Notes: a model not told the origin generated them from the letters alone. Positions 1-9,863 are shown, counted from the first letter of the stretch. The stretch: 64,000 nt of DNA from Vibrio sp. PID17_43 (GCF_002608565.1 NZ_LIXM01000017.1:44189-108188), one strand, 5' to 3'. Made by a program: numbers and translations.

Positions 1-290
1 GGGATGAAGCAACCTTCCTCAAACAGATGGAAGGTTCTGCCATCCGTCGAATTGGGCACGAACAATGGCTGCGTAATATTTCTATCGCACTAGGGAACGC
101 AGAGTACAGCCAAAAAAACATTGAAGCACTAGAAAGTAGGCGCGGTGAAAGTAAGTTACTTGATGAGCATGTTGAATGGGCACTAGCTCAGCAACTCAAC
201 CAAGTGCCATTTAATCAATCTGACCCTATCGAAATAAAGAAAAAACGTTTAATCCGAATCGTTGAAAAGGGTCTAGCGAGAGACGCGTAG
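1..290 (+). CDS. queG: epoxyqueuosine reductase QueG, C-terminal fragment
   Basis: Partial gene entering from the left edge, read in the frame whose first full codon is at base 3. The residues EGSAIRRIGHEQWLRNISIA followed by an ALGN segment are the C-terminal signature of QueG, the cobalamin and iron-sulfur dependent enzyme that reduces epoxyqueuosine to queuosine in the wobble base of some tRNAs. Only about 95 C-terminal residues are here; the cobalamin-binding and 4Fe-4S domains lie outside. The ATG at 27 is internal and not a real start. In E. coli queG also neighbours the glyVXY tRNA genes and orn, as it does here, which supports the call. Confidence 0.85.
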   Translation, partial: DEATFLKQMEGSAIRRIGHEQWLRNISIALGNAEYSQKNIEALESRRGESKLLDEHVEWALAQQLNQVPFNQSDPIEIKKKRLIRIVEKGLARDA

Positions 291-619
291 TACTTAGCCT
301 ATATACAAGAAATTGAAAACACTTTTCGCATATTCAATTCATGATGCTGTTCTCAATTCCGCAATGTGGAAAAAAGAAAAGTACCCTAGTTAAAATGGGT
401 TACAGAAAAAAGTTAAACACAACTTCAAGAAATGACTAGGATCAAGAAAAAACAAAATAATGATCCTATTTTAACGTATTCGATCCGAACAAAAGGCAGC
501 ATTATTGCTATATAACAATAACTTAAGAGAAAAAATAATGTACGCTAAACTTCAATATAAAGAAAGGATCTTTCTTTACCACTTCAAAAATCCAATCTGA
601 GAACACTTTATCAACTGAC

Positions 620-647
620 TTATCCACAGAACAAGATATGTGGATAA
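620..647. promoter_or_regulatory. inverted pair of consensus DnaA boxes
   Basis: TTATCCACA (620-628) matches the R1-type consensus TTATNCACA exactly, and TGTGGATAA (639-647) is the same 9-mer on the other strand, with ten bases between. Two perfect boxes 19 bp apart are unlikely by chance in a region of this size. They probably bind DnaA, either to titrate it or to assist its nucleotide turnover. Confidence 0.6.
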
Positions 648-817
648 CTCTGTTAATTGAATAGCTTAAAGCGCTCCGAACATCAAAATATTCACTATCA
701 GACGAGTTTTATCATGCGCAACACACAAACGAAATCGTCCGACATCGAAAGATGCGGATTATTATTGTACTTTTGGGATTCATGCTTCTCAGCATTAGGA
801 AAAGAGCAATGAGAATT

Positions 818-830
818 GGCTGCGACAGCC
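818..830 (-). terminator. possible terminator hairpin of the tRNA operon
   Basis: On the minus strand a 5-bp stem (GGCTG/CAGCC) with a 3-base loop lies about 80 bases downstream of the last tRNA. Only a weak run of T follows, so it could be a poor terminator or a chance hairpin. Confidence 0.25.
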
Positions 831-906
831 TCACTTCATCAGGCGGCGCATCAATAAACAGTTTTAGGGTATAACACTTATCAATACCCAAACTATTCTT
901 TGAAGT

Positions 907-983
<77 letters not shown>

Positions 984-1017
984 TCCATGTATTATCGATT
1001 AATACGATAACAGAAAC

Positions 1018-1108
1018 TGGAGCGACACTCGAGGATCCCTATCCATAACAGAAAGGCATGACCTCAACTTTGATAAGTTTTGTGCTCTATAAATGAGCGA
1101 ATGTCGCA
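1018..1108 (-). pseudogene. decayed tRNA-Gly copy
   Basis: A degenerate copy of the neighbouring tRNA-Gly gene. The acceptor ends (GCGACA near the 5' end, GTGTCGCTCCA at the 3' end) and the GAGC of the D arm survive. The anticodon arm has changed so that the GCC anticodon is lost (ATC stands there, with one extra base), and the T arm is replaced by unrelated sequence that makes the copy about 15 bases longer than the intact 76-base genes. The T-loop consensus is absent. It cannot fold as a normal tRNA and is presumably transcribed as part of the operon. Confidence 0.8.
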
Positions 1109-1141
1109 ATTCACTGTTAAGCACAATGAAAGCTATAAAGT

Positions 1142-1217
1142 TGGAGCGACACACGAGGTTCGAACTCGTGACCTCAACCTTGGCAAGGTTGCGCTCTACC
1201 AACTGAGCTAGTGTCGC
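1142..1217 (-). tRNA. tRNA-Gly (GCC)
   Basis: Seventy-six bases with an encoded CCA, acceptor stem GCGACAC/GTGTCGC, anticodon GCC inside CTTGCCAAG, and a standard T loop (GTTCGAA). It is identical to the five other Gly copies in this array. It reads GGC and GGT codons. Confidence 0.97.
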
Positions 1218-1252
1218 AATGTCACTGTTAAGCACAATGAGGGCTATCAAAT

Positions 1253-1328
1253 TGGAGCGACACACGAGGTTCGAACTCGTGACCTCAACCTTGGCAAGGT
1301 TGCGCTCTACCAACTGAGCTAGTGTCGC
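1253..1328 (-). tRNA. tRNA-Gly (GCC)
   Basis: Same 76-base sequence as the other Gly copies of the array, anticodon GCC, CCA encoded. The 35-base spacer to the next copy resembles the other spacers (it contains TGTTAAGCACAATGA), which points to amplification by unequal crossover. Confidence 0.97.
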
Positions 1329-1380
1329 AAATGTCATTGTTAAGCACAATGAGGGCTATCGCTTTCCACTTTGAAAAAAG

Positions 1381-1456
1381 TGGAGCGACACACGAGGTTC
1401 GAACTCGTGACCTCAACCTTGGCAAGGTTGCGCTCTACCAACTGAGCTAGTGTCGC
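1381..1456 (-). tRNA. tRNA-Gly (GCC)
   Basis: Same 76-base tRNA-Gly with anticodon GCC and encoded CCA. From here rightwards the sequence (1381-1680) is identical to 1605-1904, the overlapping 300 bases of a tandem duplication. Confidence 0.97.
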
Positions 1457-1488
1457 ATGATAAATCGCATCAGCAATTTATCTAAATG

Positions 1489-1565
<77 letters not shown>

Positions 1566-1604
1566 TCCGGATGTCACTGTTAAGCACAATGAAAGCTATT
1601 TATT

Positions 1605-1680
1605 TGGAGCGACACACGAGGTTCGAACTCGTGACCTCAACCTTGGCAAGGTTGCGCTCTACCAACTGAGCTAGTGTCGC
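1605..1680 (-). tRNA. tRNA-Gly (GCC)
   Basis: Identical 76-base tRNA-Gly (GCC) with encoded CCA. It is the Gly gene of the left copy of the 224-bp tandem repeat. Confidence 0.97.
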
Positions 1681-1712
1681 ATGATAAATCGCATCAGCAA
1701 TTTATCTAAATG

Positions 1713-1789
<77 letters not shown>

Positions 1790-1828
1790 TCCGGATGTCA
1801 CTGTTAAGCACAATGAAAGCTATTTATT

Positions 1829-1904
1829 TGGAGCGACACACGAGGTTCGAACTCGTGACCTCAACCTTGGCAAGGTTGCGCTCTACCAACTGAGCTAGTG
1901 TCGC
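1829..1904 (-). tRNA. tRNA-Gly (GCC)
   Basis: Identical 76-base tRNA-Gly (GCC) with encoded CCA, the Gly gene of the right copy of the tandem repeat. Confidence 0.97.
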
Positions 1905-1922
1905 ATGTTCTCATAAGAGAAT

Positions 1923-1999
<77 letters not shown>

Positions 2000-2038
2000 T
2001 CCGTAATTCATCGTTAGGTACGATGAAAACCTTCAAAC

Positions 2039-2114
2039 TGGAGCGACACACGAGGTTCGAACTCGTGACCTCAACCTTGGCAAGGTTGCGCTCTACCAAC
2101 TGAGCTAGTGTCGC
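2039..2114 (-). tRNA. tRNA-Gly (GCC), promoter-proximal
   Basis: First gene of the array in the direction of transcription, identical to the other Gly copies. It lies about 30 bases downstream of a strong stable-RNA type promoter on the minus strand. Confidence 0.97.
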
Positions 2115-2146
2115 ATCAACAACGTTTACGCTGTTCAGGGCTGCGA

Positions 2147-2174
2147 ATTATAAGAGCATTTTTTTGTGATGCAA
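2147..2174 (-). promoter_or_regulatory. sigma70 promoter of the tRNA operon with GC-rich discriminator
   Basis: On the minus strand the -35 is TTGCAT (2169-2174) and the -10 is a consensus TATAAT (2147-2152) with a 16-base spacer. The bases after the -10 read TCGCAGCCC, a GC-rich discriminator of the kind that makes stable-RNA promoters sensitive to ppGpp and DksA. The stringent control is inferred from that motif. Confidence 0.7.
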
Positions 2175-2270
2175 GTCCTTCGTTCAAAAAATCTTTATTT
2201 TTTTATCAAACGATGAAAAAGCAAGCAAAAGCTCCATGTATTACAACAAATTGGATCGCAGCCTTAACAG

Positions 2271-2816
2271 TTAGATCTTAAAAATCGTCTCACGATAGTA
2301 TTTAAGTTCCGCAATCGACTCGCGAATATCATCCAAGGCCAAATGCGTGCCTTGTTTCGAAAAACCATTTAGCACTTCAGGTTGCCAACGACGAGTCAAT
2401 TCTTTTAGCGTACTTACATCAAGGTAGCGATAGTGGAAGTACTCTTCTAACTCAGGCATATGCTTATACAAAAAACGGCGATCTTGGCCGATGCTGTTGC
2501 CACAAATTGGGGATACTCCTTTTGGTACCCACCTTTCAAGAAATTCGATCGTTTGTGCTACCGCATCGTGCTCCGAAATTTCACTATTTCGAACTCGCTC
2601 AACCAAACCACTTGCCGTGTGTGTATTCGTACACCACTCATCCATTTTTGCCAGTTCATCTTCTGGCTGATGTATTGCAAGTACTGGACCTTCAGCCAAA
2701 ATATTCAGCTCACTATCAGTAACGATAGAAGCAATTTCGATGATTTTGTGCGTCTCAGGATCAAGCCCGGTCATCTCTAAATCAACCCAAATTAAGTTTT
2801 GATCGCTAAAGGACAT
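2271..2816 (-). CDS. orn: oligoribonuclease Orn
   Basis: A 181-residue protein, the usual Orn length. It starts [20 protein letters not shown], and the Asp-Leu-Glu of this segment is exonuclease motif I of the DEDDh family; a His-Xaa4-Asp-type third motif lies near the C-terminus (ALDDIRESI region). Orn degrades 2- to 5-residue RNA fragments, including pGpG from cyclic di-GMP turnover, to mononucleotides in the cytoplasm. The ATG at 2816 is chosen over an upstream in-frame start at 2912 because it gives the family length and has an AGGCGG element just upstream. It is divergent from rsgA and upstream of the tRNA array, the arrangement seen in E. coli. Confidence 0.95.
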   Translation of the reverse strand: MSFSDQNLIWVDLEMTGLDPETHKIIEIASIVTDSELNILAEGPVLAIHQPEDELAKMDEWCTNTHTASGLVERVRNSEISEHDAVAQTIEFLERWVPKGVSPICGNSIGQDRRFLYKHMPELEEYFHYRYLDVSTLKELTRRWQPEVLNGFSKQGTHLALDDIRESIAELKYYRETIFKI

Positions 2817-2945
2817 GGTTACGCCGCCTATTTGTTTATCGATAAAAGAGGTACTATACCTGAAAATACTTGAAACACGATACTCACAAGCTTGAGCCGA
2901 GATCGGACTCAATCGTTCGAGTTAACACACATTAAGTACAAAATT

Positions 2946-4010
2946 GTGGCAAAAAAGAAAAAGTTAACCAAAGGTCAGGTGCGACGCGTACGCAGCAACC
3001 AACAGAAACGCTTAAAGAAGCAAGAAGACTCAATCCAATGGGATGAGAACATGTTAGGCGCGAGCAAGCAGGGCTTAGTGATCACTCGCTTCGGCCAGCA
3101 CGCTGACGTTGAAGACCTTGATACAGGTGAAGTTCAACGCTGTAACCTCCGCCGTGGCATCGAGTCCCTAGTATCGGGAGACCGCGTACTGTGGCGCGAG
3201 GGTCTTGAATCTATGGCTGGTATTTCCGGTGTGGTAGAGGCCGTTGAGCCACGCACATCTGTACTGACTCGCCCTGACTACTACGACGGCTTGAAACCCG
3301 TTGCGGCGAACATAGATCAAATGGTCATCGTTTCCTCAGTTCTACCTGAGCTGTCATTAAACATCATTGACCGCTATTTAGTCGCATCAGAAACACTGAA
3401 CATTGCACCGCTGTTGGTCCTAAACAAAATTGACCTACTCGAAGCTGAAGATCGTGCGATGTATGAAGAGTGGCTTGCTGAATACCAACGCATTGGCTAC
3501 AAGGTTCTTTTTGTTAGTAAGCAAAGCGGTGAAGGTATTGCAGAACTAGAAGCGCTACTTCGTGGCCGAATCAACATTTTTGTGGGTCAGTCCGGTGTCG
3601 GTAAATCAAGCCTTGTAAACGCACTCATGCCAGGACTTGAGCAAGAGGTAGAAGAAGGTGAAATCTCTGAAAACTCAGGTTTAGGTCAGCACACGACCAC
3701 TGCGGCACGTCTATACCATATACCAAGTGGTGGCGATTTGATTGACTCACCTGGAGTTCGTGAGTTTGGTCTTTGGCACTTAGAAGCGGAAGAAGTGACT
3801 AAAGCCTTTGTGGAGTTCCGTCCATATCTGGGAGGTTGTAAGTTCCGAGACTGTAAGCACAATGATGATCCAGGCTGTATATTGCGAGAAGCAGTAGAAA
3901 AAGGTGAAGTCAGTGAAGTACGCTTTGATAATTACCACCGCATTCTAGAAAGCATGAGTGAAAATAAAGCAAATCGTCAGTACTCTCGTAACAAGAAAGC
4001 CGATCTGTAA
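2946..4010 (+). CDS. rsgA: ribosome small-subunit GTPase RsgA
   Basis: A circularly permuted GTPase that acts late in 30S subunit maturation. In order: a Lys/Arg-rich N-terminus ([20 protein letters not shown]), an OB-fold region, the G4 motif NKID near residue 160, then the P-loop GQSGVGKSS near residues 214-222 and the G3 motif DSPG, and finally a zinc site ([16 protein letters not shown]) near residue 300. The G4-G1-G3 order is diagnostic of the RsgA/YjeQ family. A GTG at 2946 is taken as start because homologues begin at the AKKKK segment; its ribosome-binding site is weak, so the start is less sure. It is divergent from orn and 116 bases before psd. Confidence 0.93.
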   Translation: MAKKKKLTKGQVRRVRSNQQKRLKKQEDSIQWDENMLGASKQGLVITRFGQHADVEDLDTGEVQRCNLRRGIESLVSGDRVLWREGLESMAGISGVVEAVEPRTSVLTRPDYYDGLKPVAANIDQMVIVSSVLPELSLNIIDRYLVASETLNIAPLLVLNKIDLLEAEDRAMYEEWLAEYQRIGYKVLFVSKQSGEGIAELEALLRGRINIFVGQSGVGKSSLVNALMPGLEQEVEEGEISENSGLGQHTTTAARLYHIPSGGDLIDSPGVREFGLWHLEAEEVTKAFVEFRPYLGGCKFRDCKHNDDPGCILREAVEKGEVSEVRFDNYHRILESMSENKANRQYSRNKKADL

Positions 4011-4126
4011 CTGTGTTAGCGCTGCAACTGTGTAAGAATTCGTCACCGAATACTGACAAGCAGATAGAATTTAAGTAACATCACGCGCCCTAAAACGAGA
4101 ATCTAACAGAAGTATCGGAATTAAAA

Positions 4127-4984
4127 ATGGACAAGATTAAAGTTGGACTGCAGTACTGGATCCCACAGCATGGCCTCACTCGTCTAGTGGGCAAACTAGC
4201 TTCAGCCAAGGCTGGCGGTCTAACAACAGCAATCATTCGCTGGTTTATCAAACAATATAATGTGAACATGGATGAGGCGAAGCACTCCGACCCTAAGCAC
4301 TTCAGAACCTTCAATGAGTTCTTTGTACGTGAACTAAAAGACGGTGTGCGTCCAATCTCGGAAGACGAAGCAGTGATCACTCACCCTGCAGATGCTTGCG
4401 TAAGCCAATTTGGCCCAATTGAAGACGGCCAGCTAATCCAAGCTAAAGGTCATCACTTCTCTGCGCAAGAATTGCTTGGCGGTGATAAGAAGCTCGCAGA
4501 AGAGTTTCAAGACGGCTCCTTCGCGACGCTATACCTATCTCCTCGTGATTACCACCGCGTGCACATGCCATGTGATGGCACATTACGTCAGATGATTTAC
4601 GTCCCAGGAGACCTGTTCTCGGTTAACCCGCTAACGGCAGAAAACGTTCCAAACTTATTTGCACGTAACGAGCGCGTAGTATGTATCTTCGATACCGAAT
4701 TTGGCCCAATGGCGCAAGTACTGGTTGGTGCTACTATCGTAGGCAGTATAGAGCAAGTATGGGCTGGTACTATCACGCCACCACGCGGTAACACTATCTA
4801 CAGATGGGATTACCCGGCAGAAGGCGACAAAGCCGTTATCTTGAAGAAAGGTGAGGAAATGGGCCGCTTCAAGCTTGGCTCAACGGTTATCAACCTGTTC
4901 GTAAAAGATGCCATCATATTCGATGAGAGTATGGAAAACGGCAAGCCAACAGTGATGGGAACCCCTTACGCTCATAAGCAGTAA
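4127..4984 (+). CDS. psd: phosphatidylserine decarboxylase proenzyme
   Basis: A 285-residue proenzyme that converts phosphatidylserine to phosphatidylethanolamine at the inner membrane. The self-cleavage site LGST is present ([13 protein letters not shown]), and its Ser, residue 252, becomes the pyruvoyl group of the small alpha chain. The Asp-His pair region ([16 protein letters not shown]) used in processing is present. It follows rsgA on the same strand, as in E. coli, and ends at a strong terminator. Confidence 0.96.
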   Translation: MDKIKVGLQYWIPQHGLTRLVGKLASAKAGGLTTAIIRWFIKQYNVNMDEAKHSDPKHFRTFNEFFVRELKDGVRPISEDEAVITHPADACVSQFGPIEDGQLIQAKGHHFSAQELLGGDKKLAEEFQDGSFATLYLSPRDYHRVHMPCDGTLRQMIYVPGDLFSVNPLTAENVPNLFARNERVVCIFDTEFGPMAQVLVGATIVGSIEQVWAGTITPPRGNTIYRWDYPAEGDKAVILKKGEEMGRFKLGSTVINLFVKDAIIFDESMENGKPTVMGTPYAHKQ

Positions 4985-5005
4985 GCTTACTGCCAACATT
5001 GATTT

Positions 5006-5036
5006 AAAAGCCTCCACTCGCGGGGGCTTTTTTATT
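5006..5036 (+). terminator. rho-independent terminator of psd
   Basis: A GC-rich stem (AAAAGCCTCC pairing with GGGGGCTTTT across a short loop) is followed directly by a T run, 22 bases after the psd stop. Confidence 0.85.
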
Positions 5037-5159
5037 GACGAAAAGCAAAACTCTGTTCGAAATTTCGCCTTTCTTATCTAAACTCATACCCATCTCTAAG
5101 TCCCTAAAAACACAATCGTTTAATCTAACATCAGGAATGAATTGTGTAAGGGGCAATCG

Positions 5160-6575
5160 ATGCCGAAGATGAGTGCGGGCACACTGGGCAAATTACTGGT
5201 GTGCTTATTAGTTCCACTGGGCGTCTTGATGATGCCGAACGATATGATTCCAATTGACGATCTCACCTTAATCCAACATCGTCTTCTGGCTATATTTCTT
5301 CTTGCTGCACTGCTGTGGGTACTTGAGCCCGTCCCCGTTTTCGCTACTTCGATTCTGATTATCGCACTTGAATTGATCATGATATCGGACAAAGGTTTAC
5401 ACCTATTTCGTAACCCACCAGCGGGGCACGATTTAGGTGAGTTGATTGCTTATACAGACATCTTCTCTGCTTTTTCCTCCCCTATCATCATTCTCTTCAT
5501 GGGCGGCTTTGCTCTTGCGATTGCCGCTTCTAAATACGAACTCGACAACAATCTCGCCCGCGTTCTACTCAAACCGTTTGGTACTCAGCCAAAGTTCATC
5601 ATGTTGGGTTTAATGCTGATCACCGCGGTGTTCTCCATGTTTATGTCGAATACGGCAACTACGGTCATGATGTTGGCGCTCCTTGGCCCTATTGTAGCGT
5701 CAGCACCAAAAGGTGACTTAGGCATTAAAGCCCTCGTATTGTGTATTCCAATTGCTGCTAATACGGGGGGGATCGCAACCCCAATAGGTACGCCGCCTAA
5801 CGCAATTGCCCTGCAGTACTTAACGGAAGAAAACAGCATCGACTTCCTATCTTGGATGATGATGGGTTTACCGTTCGTAATGGTACAGTTGACTATCGCT
5901 TGGTTCTTGCTGCAAAAGTTCTTTCCTTCTAATGAGCCAGAAATGAAACTTCGTTTGAATGGTAAATTTGAAAAGAGTTGGCGCGCGATTGTGGTTTACA
6001 TCACCTTCGCGATGACGATCCTGCTGTGGATGACAACCAAGGTACACGGCATGAACACGTATGTGGTGGCGATCATTCCGCTCGCGGTTTTTACTCTAAC
6101 GGGCATCATGGGCAAAGAAGAACTCAAGCTCATTAACTGGGATGTGCTATGGCTGGTTGCCGGGGGTATCGCGATTGGTATTGCGCTGGATAAAACCGGT
6201 TTAGCGGAAGCCCTTGCTCATGCGATTGATTACGAGTCCCTTTCTCCATTTTCGGTCGTGGTTGCCCTATCGGTTGTGTGTTGGTTAATGGCGAACTTTA
6301 TGTCCAATACCGCAACCGCGAACTTATTGATGCCTATCGCAGCAGCCATTGGTGCTTCGATGCCTAGTCTTGTCGCTATTGGAGGTTTGCAAGGGTTACT
6401 CGTTGTCGTCGCGTTCTCCGCATCACTAGGGATGATCTTACCAGTCTCTACCCCACCAAACTCTCTGGCTTACTCAACTGGATTAATCGAAAGTAAAGAC
6501 ATGGCCAAGGTCGGCTTAATTATCGGCTTAATTGGTTTGTTTATTGTTTACGGTGCCGTTCTCATACTATTCTAG
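5160..6575 (+). CDS. SLC13/DASS-family sodium-coupled anion (dicarboxylate-type) transporter
   Basis: A 471-residue inner-membrane protein with about eleven hydrophobic segments. It shows the two inverted-repeat signatures of divalent anion:sodium symporters: SNTATTVMMLALLGPIV with GTPPNAIALQYL in the first half, and MSNTATANLLMP with PVSTPPNSLAYSTG in the second. SNT loops of this kind bind sodium and the carboxylate. Substrate is probably a C4-dicarboxylate or citrate, but the sequence alone does not decide it. The ATG at 5160 has an AAGGGG element seven bases upstream and is preferred to a TTG at 5142. It stands alone between psd and the chemoreceptor gene. Confidence 0.85.
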   Translation: MPKMSAGTLGKLLVCLLVPLGVLMMPNDMIPIDDLTLIQHRLLAIFLLAALLWVLEPVPVFATSILIIALELIMISDKGLHLFRNPPAGHDLGELIAYTDIFSAFSSPIIILFMGGFALAIAASKYELDNNLARVLLKPFGTQPKFIMLGLMLITAVFSMFMSNTATTVMMLALLGPIVASAPKGDLGIKALVLCIPIAANTGGIATPIGTPPNAIALQYLTEENSIDFLSWMMMGLPFVMVQLTIAWFLLQKFFPSNEPEMKLRLNGKFEKSWRAIVVYITFAMTILLWMTTKVHGMNTYVVAIIPLAVFTLTGIMGKEELKLINWDVLWLVAGGIAIGIALDKTGLAEALAHAIDYESLSPFSVVVALSVVCWLMANFMSNTATANLLMPIAAAIGASMPSLVAIGGLQGLLVVVAFSASLGMILPVSTPPNSLAYSTGLIESKDMAKVGLIIGLIGLFIVYGAVLILF

Positions 6576-6584
6576 ATGGCGGAT

Positions 6585-6612
6585 CACTGAGGTGTGGACA
6601 AGCACCTCAGTG
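6585..6612. terminator. perfect 10-bp inverted repeat after the SLC13 gene
   Basis: CACTGAGGTG (6585-6594) and CACCTCAGTG (6603-6612) form a perfect stem with an 8-base loop, 9 bases after the stop codon. No clear T run follows, so it may be a 3' stabilising hairpin or a weak terminator. Confidence 0.5.
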
Positions 6613-6852
6613 GTTCTCCAACGAAATTCTTTACCATCTGATCTATAAACTAATTCTCTCCAGATTCTGCTCCCATATTCATTCAACAAATTTTTGAGCG
6701 TTATTTGCACTAATCACCTCAAGTATATCGAATGAGTGTCGATATATAACTTACAGCCTTTCATGTCAGTATTCGTACTTGAATCGTCTCATACCACTTG
6801 GAGTCACTGATAGTGACATTAAACTTCTTGTCTGTTTTATGAAGGTAGGACA

Positions 6853-8733
6853 ATGAGAAACACAATAAAATTAAAAATACAGATTGCGATTGCGATCATT
6901 ATCGCCATTGTTAGTGGTGTTCAAGCTTGGGTGTCAATAAGTCAACTGCATGAAGAAACGTCCTCAACGCTCAACCGCGAAATCCAAAACATTTCTTACT
7001 CCACAGGTCATTACATCAGTGACTGGCTTGCGATTCGCAGCGACATGATGCTCGCCAGCGAAAACCGGATCGCAAACACTGACGATGCGGATAGAGAAAT
7101 GCTATTAACTAAACGAGCAGGTAAATTCCTCTCGGTATATGCGGGGTTCTCTGATGGCACTATCATCTATGGCGACAAGAGCGAATCTTGGCCATCCAAT
7201 TATGATCCTCGCACTCGCCCTTGGTACCAAGATGCGATGTCGCAATCTAACCTGATCATCACTGAGCCTTATCAAGATTTTGATGGCAGTGTTGTTGTGA
7301 GTTTTGCAAAAGCCTTTAACCAAGGGAAACAAGGTGTACTGGCTGCCGATCTAACCGTTACCGATATCATCAATGAAGTGTTGAATATTAAAATGGATAA
7401 CGATGGATTTGCATTTCTCGTCGATGGAAACAACAACCTTGTTGCGTACAAAGATGAAAATTTGAGCCAAAAACCACTGACAGACCTCAACTCTGCATTG
7501 ACTCACAGTACAATGATGGATCTGGCGGATGATGCGAAGCTAGATACCATTCCATGGCCAAATCAAGGCGATAAGTTGATCTACGTTGCAAAAGTCCCTA
7601 ATACCGACTGGTCTTTAGGTATCGTGCAAGACAAACAAATGGCATTTGCCTCGGTTTCCGAACAAATGAGTTTTACCGCGATGGTTTCTATCGTGATGTA
7701 CTTGATTATCGCGACGATCAGCACTTACACCATCACGCGTTTACTCAGCCCTCTTCAAACGTTATCTGAAGCTATTTCCGAACTGTCTCAAGGTGAGGGG
7801 GATTTAACTCAACGCATTAAAATTGAACGTATGGATGAAATTGGTGAACTGGCAACGCACGTGAATCAATTTTTAGCGCAAATGCAAGCCATGCTAAAAG
7901 ACATTGTAGAAAACAGCGAGCAGCTTTCAGAGCAAGCAAACCAAACAAACGAGTTATCCGCAACGGCGGTTGGGCGCGTTGAACATCAACAAAATGATGT
8001 CAACCAAATTGCGACAGCAATTCACGAAATGTCAGCTACAGCGGCAGAAGTTGCGAGCCACGCAGAACTGACGGCAAGTGCTTCACAACACTCAGCATCG
8101 GCATGTATTGAAGGACAGAATGTCATTCAGAAGAACCGTGAAGCGATCGTGGTACTGGCAGAGCAAGTGAGTGATGCTGCGAACGTCATTTCTGAACTCG
8201 AAGCCAATACGCAAAGCATCAACAAAATCTTGTCGACTATTCAAGGTATCGCAGAGCAAACAAACTTACTCGCACTCAACGCCGCGATTGAAGCCGCGCG
8301 AGCTGGTGAGCAAGGTCGTGGTTTTGCCGTAGTAGCAGATGAAGTCCGTGTACTTAGCCAACGCACGCATGGTTCAACAGAAGAAATTCGCACCATGATT
8401 GAAACGTTGCAAAACAACACTAAACTGGCGGTGCATAGCATGCAAAGCAGCACCAGTTTGGCAGATACCAGCGTTGATTATGCTCAGCAGGCGCACGATA
8501 GTCTAACGAGCATCACCAACACAATCACGGAAATCAATGACATGGCGATGCAAATTGCAAGTGCAGCGGAAGAGCAACGTGCAGTGAGCGAAGACATTAG
8601 CCGCAATACACAAGGTATCAAAGACGATGCTGACGCCATTGCCGAGCAATCACTCAAGAGCAGCGAAAGCGCACGTCAGATGTACGATACCGCTAACACC
8701 ATGCGTGAGAACATCAGTCGCTTTAAAGTCTAA
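6853..8733 (+). CDS. methyl-accepting chemotaxis protein with Cache-type sensor
   Basis: A 626-residue transmembrane chemoreceptor. Order of parts: a transmembrane helix at about 9-27; a periplasmic double-Cache sensor at about 35-275 (the segment [12 protein letters not shown] is typical of Cache ligand pockets); a second transmembrane helix at about 279-301; a HAMP linker; and a long cytoplasmic coiled-coil signalling domain from about 370. The receptor tip that contacts CheA and CheW ([20 protein letters not shown]) is fully conserved. Double-Cache receptors often sense amino acids or other small ligands; this one's ligand is unknown. A GGTAGGA element precedes the ATG. It is monocistronic. 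Confidence 0.93.
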   Translation: MRNTIKLKIQIAIAIIIAIVSGVQAWVSISQLHEETSSTLNREIQNISYSTGHYISDWLAIRSDMMLASENRIANTDDADREMLLTKRAGKFLSVYAGFSDGTIIYGDKSESWPSNYDPRTRPWYQDAMSQSNLIITEPYQDFDGSVVVSFAKAFNQGKQGVLAADLTVTDIINEVLNIKMDNDGFAFLVDGNNNLVAYKDENLSQKPLTDLNSALTHSTMMDLADDAKLDTIPWPNQGDKLIYVAKVPNTDWSLGIVQDKQMAFASVSEQMSFTAMVSIVMYLIIATISTYTITRLLSPLQTLSEAISELSQGEGDLTQRIKIERMDEIGELATHVNQFLAQMQAMLKDIVENSEQLSEQANQTNELSATAVGRVEHQQNDVNQIATAIHEMSATAAEVASHAELTASASQHSASACIEGQNVIQKNREAIVVLAEQVSDAANVISELEANTQSINKILSTIQGIAEQTNLLALNAAIEAARAGEQGRGFAVVADEVRVLSQRTHGSTEEIRTMIETLQNNTKLAVHSMQSSTSLADTSVDYAQQAHDSLTSITNTITEINDMAMQIASAAEEQRAVSEDISRNTQGIKDDADAIAEQSLKSSESARQMYDTANTMRENISRFKV

Positions 8734-8745
8734 AGCCATATCCTG

Positions 8746-8774
8746 AAAGCAGCTCAACGAGCTGCTTTTTTATT
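8746..8774 (+). terminator. rho-independent terminator of the chemoreceptor gene
   Basis: The stem AAAGCAGCTC/GAGCTGCTTT with a 3-base loop is followed by a T run, 13 bases after the stop. Confidence 0.88.
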
Positions 8775-8856
8775 GGGACTGATAGACACTTTTCGATCTT
8801 TATAAATTCATGCATATTAGAGTATCTCCCCTGCTCTACAAGGATGTCTCGCAATC

Positions 8857-9744
8857 ATGGGTTATGAATGGCTGGCGTTATGCGCCGCTTTCTTATGGGC
8901 TGTTTCTAGCTTAATTTCTGTTGTTCCCGCGCAGCATCTCGGTGCGTTTGCTTATAGCCGTTGGCGTATGGGTTGTACTGCAATTATTCTCTCTAGCATG
9001 GCATGGATAACGGGAGGTTGGCTCAGTGTCTCGACAGAACACATTACACCGATGATGGCGTCTGGTTTGATTGGTATTTTTATTGGCGATACTGCTCTGT
9101 TCGCCTGTTTGAATCGCATGGGACCACGCCAAGCTGGCTTACTATTCTCTTGTCACGCCGTCTTCTCTGCTATCTTAGGTTACTTCCTATTTAGCGAAAG
9201 CATGACTGGTACGGAGTTGATTGGTGCAGCCTTAGTCTTCAGCGGTGTCGTGATGGCAATTTTCTATGGTCGACGCGGGCAAGCCAGCAACGCACTAGAA
9301 GAGATCAAAGGCAACGTTTGGATTGGTGTCGGGCTCGGTTTAACCGCCGCTATGTGCCAGGCTCTGGGTGGCATCATCGCTAAACCTGTCATGCAAACCA
9401 ATGTTGACCCTGTTGCCGCCTCCGCGATTCGTATGATCAGTGCTTTCGTCGCGCACTGTGCACTGTGGTTAATTGGCGCGAAAGTGGCTCGCGCAACGCA
9501 AACCATCACATGGAAGGTTTTTGGCATCACTGCATTAAACGGCTTTTTGGCCATGGCAGTGGGTATGACATTGATTCTATATGCCCTGCGTGAGGGTAAC
9601 GTCGGGATGGTGGCGCTGCTTTCTTCAACAACGCCGATCATGTTGCTGCCATTGTTGTGGGTTTACACCAAGAAACGTCCGAATCGATTCGCTTGGTTTG
9701 GCGCTGCACTGGCGGTCATAGGCACTGGTATCCTAGTGCAATAG
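8857..9744 (+). CDS. EamA/DMT-family transporter
   Basis: A 295-residue inner-membrane protein with about ten hydrophobic segments arranged as two EamA repeats, the layout of drug/metabolite exporters. The end of each repeat shows the usual GAALVFSGVVMAI- and AALAVIGTGILV-like segments. Members export amino acids or other small metabolites; no substrate can be assigned. The ATG at 8857 follows an AAGGATG element. It is convergent with gpmI and shares its terminator. Confidence 0.85.
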   Translation: MGYEWLALCAAFLWAVSSLISVVPAQHLGAFAYSRWRMGCTAIILSSMAWITGGWLSVSTEHITPMMASGLIGIFIGDTALFACLNRMGPRQAGLLFSCHAVFSAILGYFLFSESMTGTELIGAALVFSGVVMAIFYGRRGQASNALEEIKGNVWIGVGLGLTAAMCQALGGIIAKPVMQTNVDPVAASAIRMISAFVAHCALWLIGAKVARATQTITWKVFGITALNGFLAMAVGMTLILYALREGNVGMVALLSSTTPIMLLPLLWVYTKKRPNRFAWFGAALAVIGTGILVQ

Positions 9745-9815
9745 CTCAGGTTCAATGAGGGGCTATCGACCTTGGTAACTCACCGCCTTGCCAAACACAA
9801 AATGACAGATACAAA

Positions 9816-9843
9816 AAAGCCCGAGTCGAACTCGGGCTTTTAT
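9816..9843. terminator. bidirectional terminator between the EamA gene and gpmI
   Basis: A 10-bp stem AAAGCCCGAG/CTCGGGCTTT with a 5-base loop is flanked by A and T runs on both sides, so it can end both convergent transcripts. Confidence 0.88.
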
Positions 9844-9863
9844 CATTCTGAATCGTCAGTTAA

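Larger units (their letters stand above)
291..906. other. gene-free region with DnaA boxes, candidate datA-like locus
   Basis: No coding sequence is visible between the queG stop and the tRNA array. The stretch is AT-rich. It holds two exact DnaA boxes in inverted orientation, TTATCCACA at 620-628 and its reverse complement at 639-647, a TTTTCCACA-type box on the minus strand at 365-373, and a one-mismatch box TTAAACACA at 413-421. The position between queG and a Gly tRNA operon matches that of the DnaA-titrating locus datA of E. coli as I recall it. I could not find a convincing IHF consensus site, so the datA assignment is an inference. Confidence 0.45.

Noticed and set aside
291..906. crtS, the chromosome 2 replication trigger site
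   Set aside because: In V. cholerae crtS lies in another neighbourhood as I recall; the boxes here fit DnaA, not the crtS arrangement.
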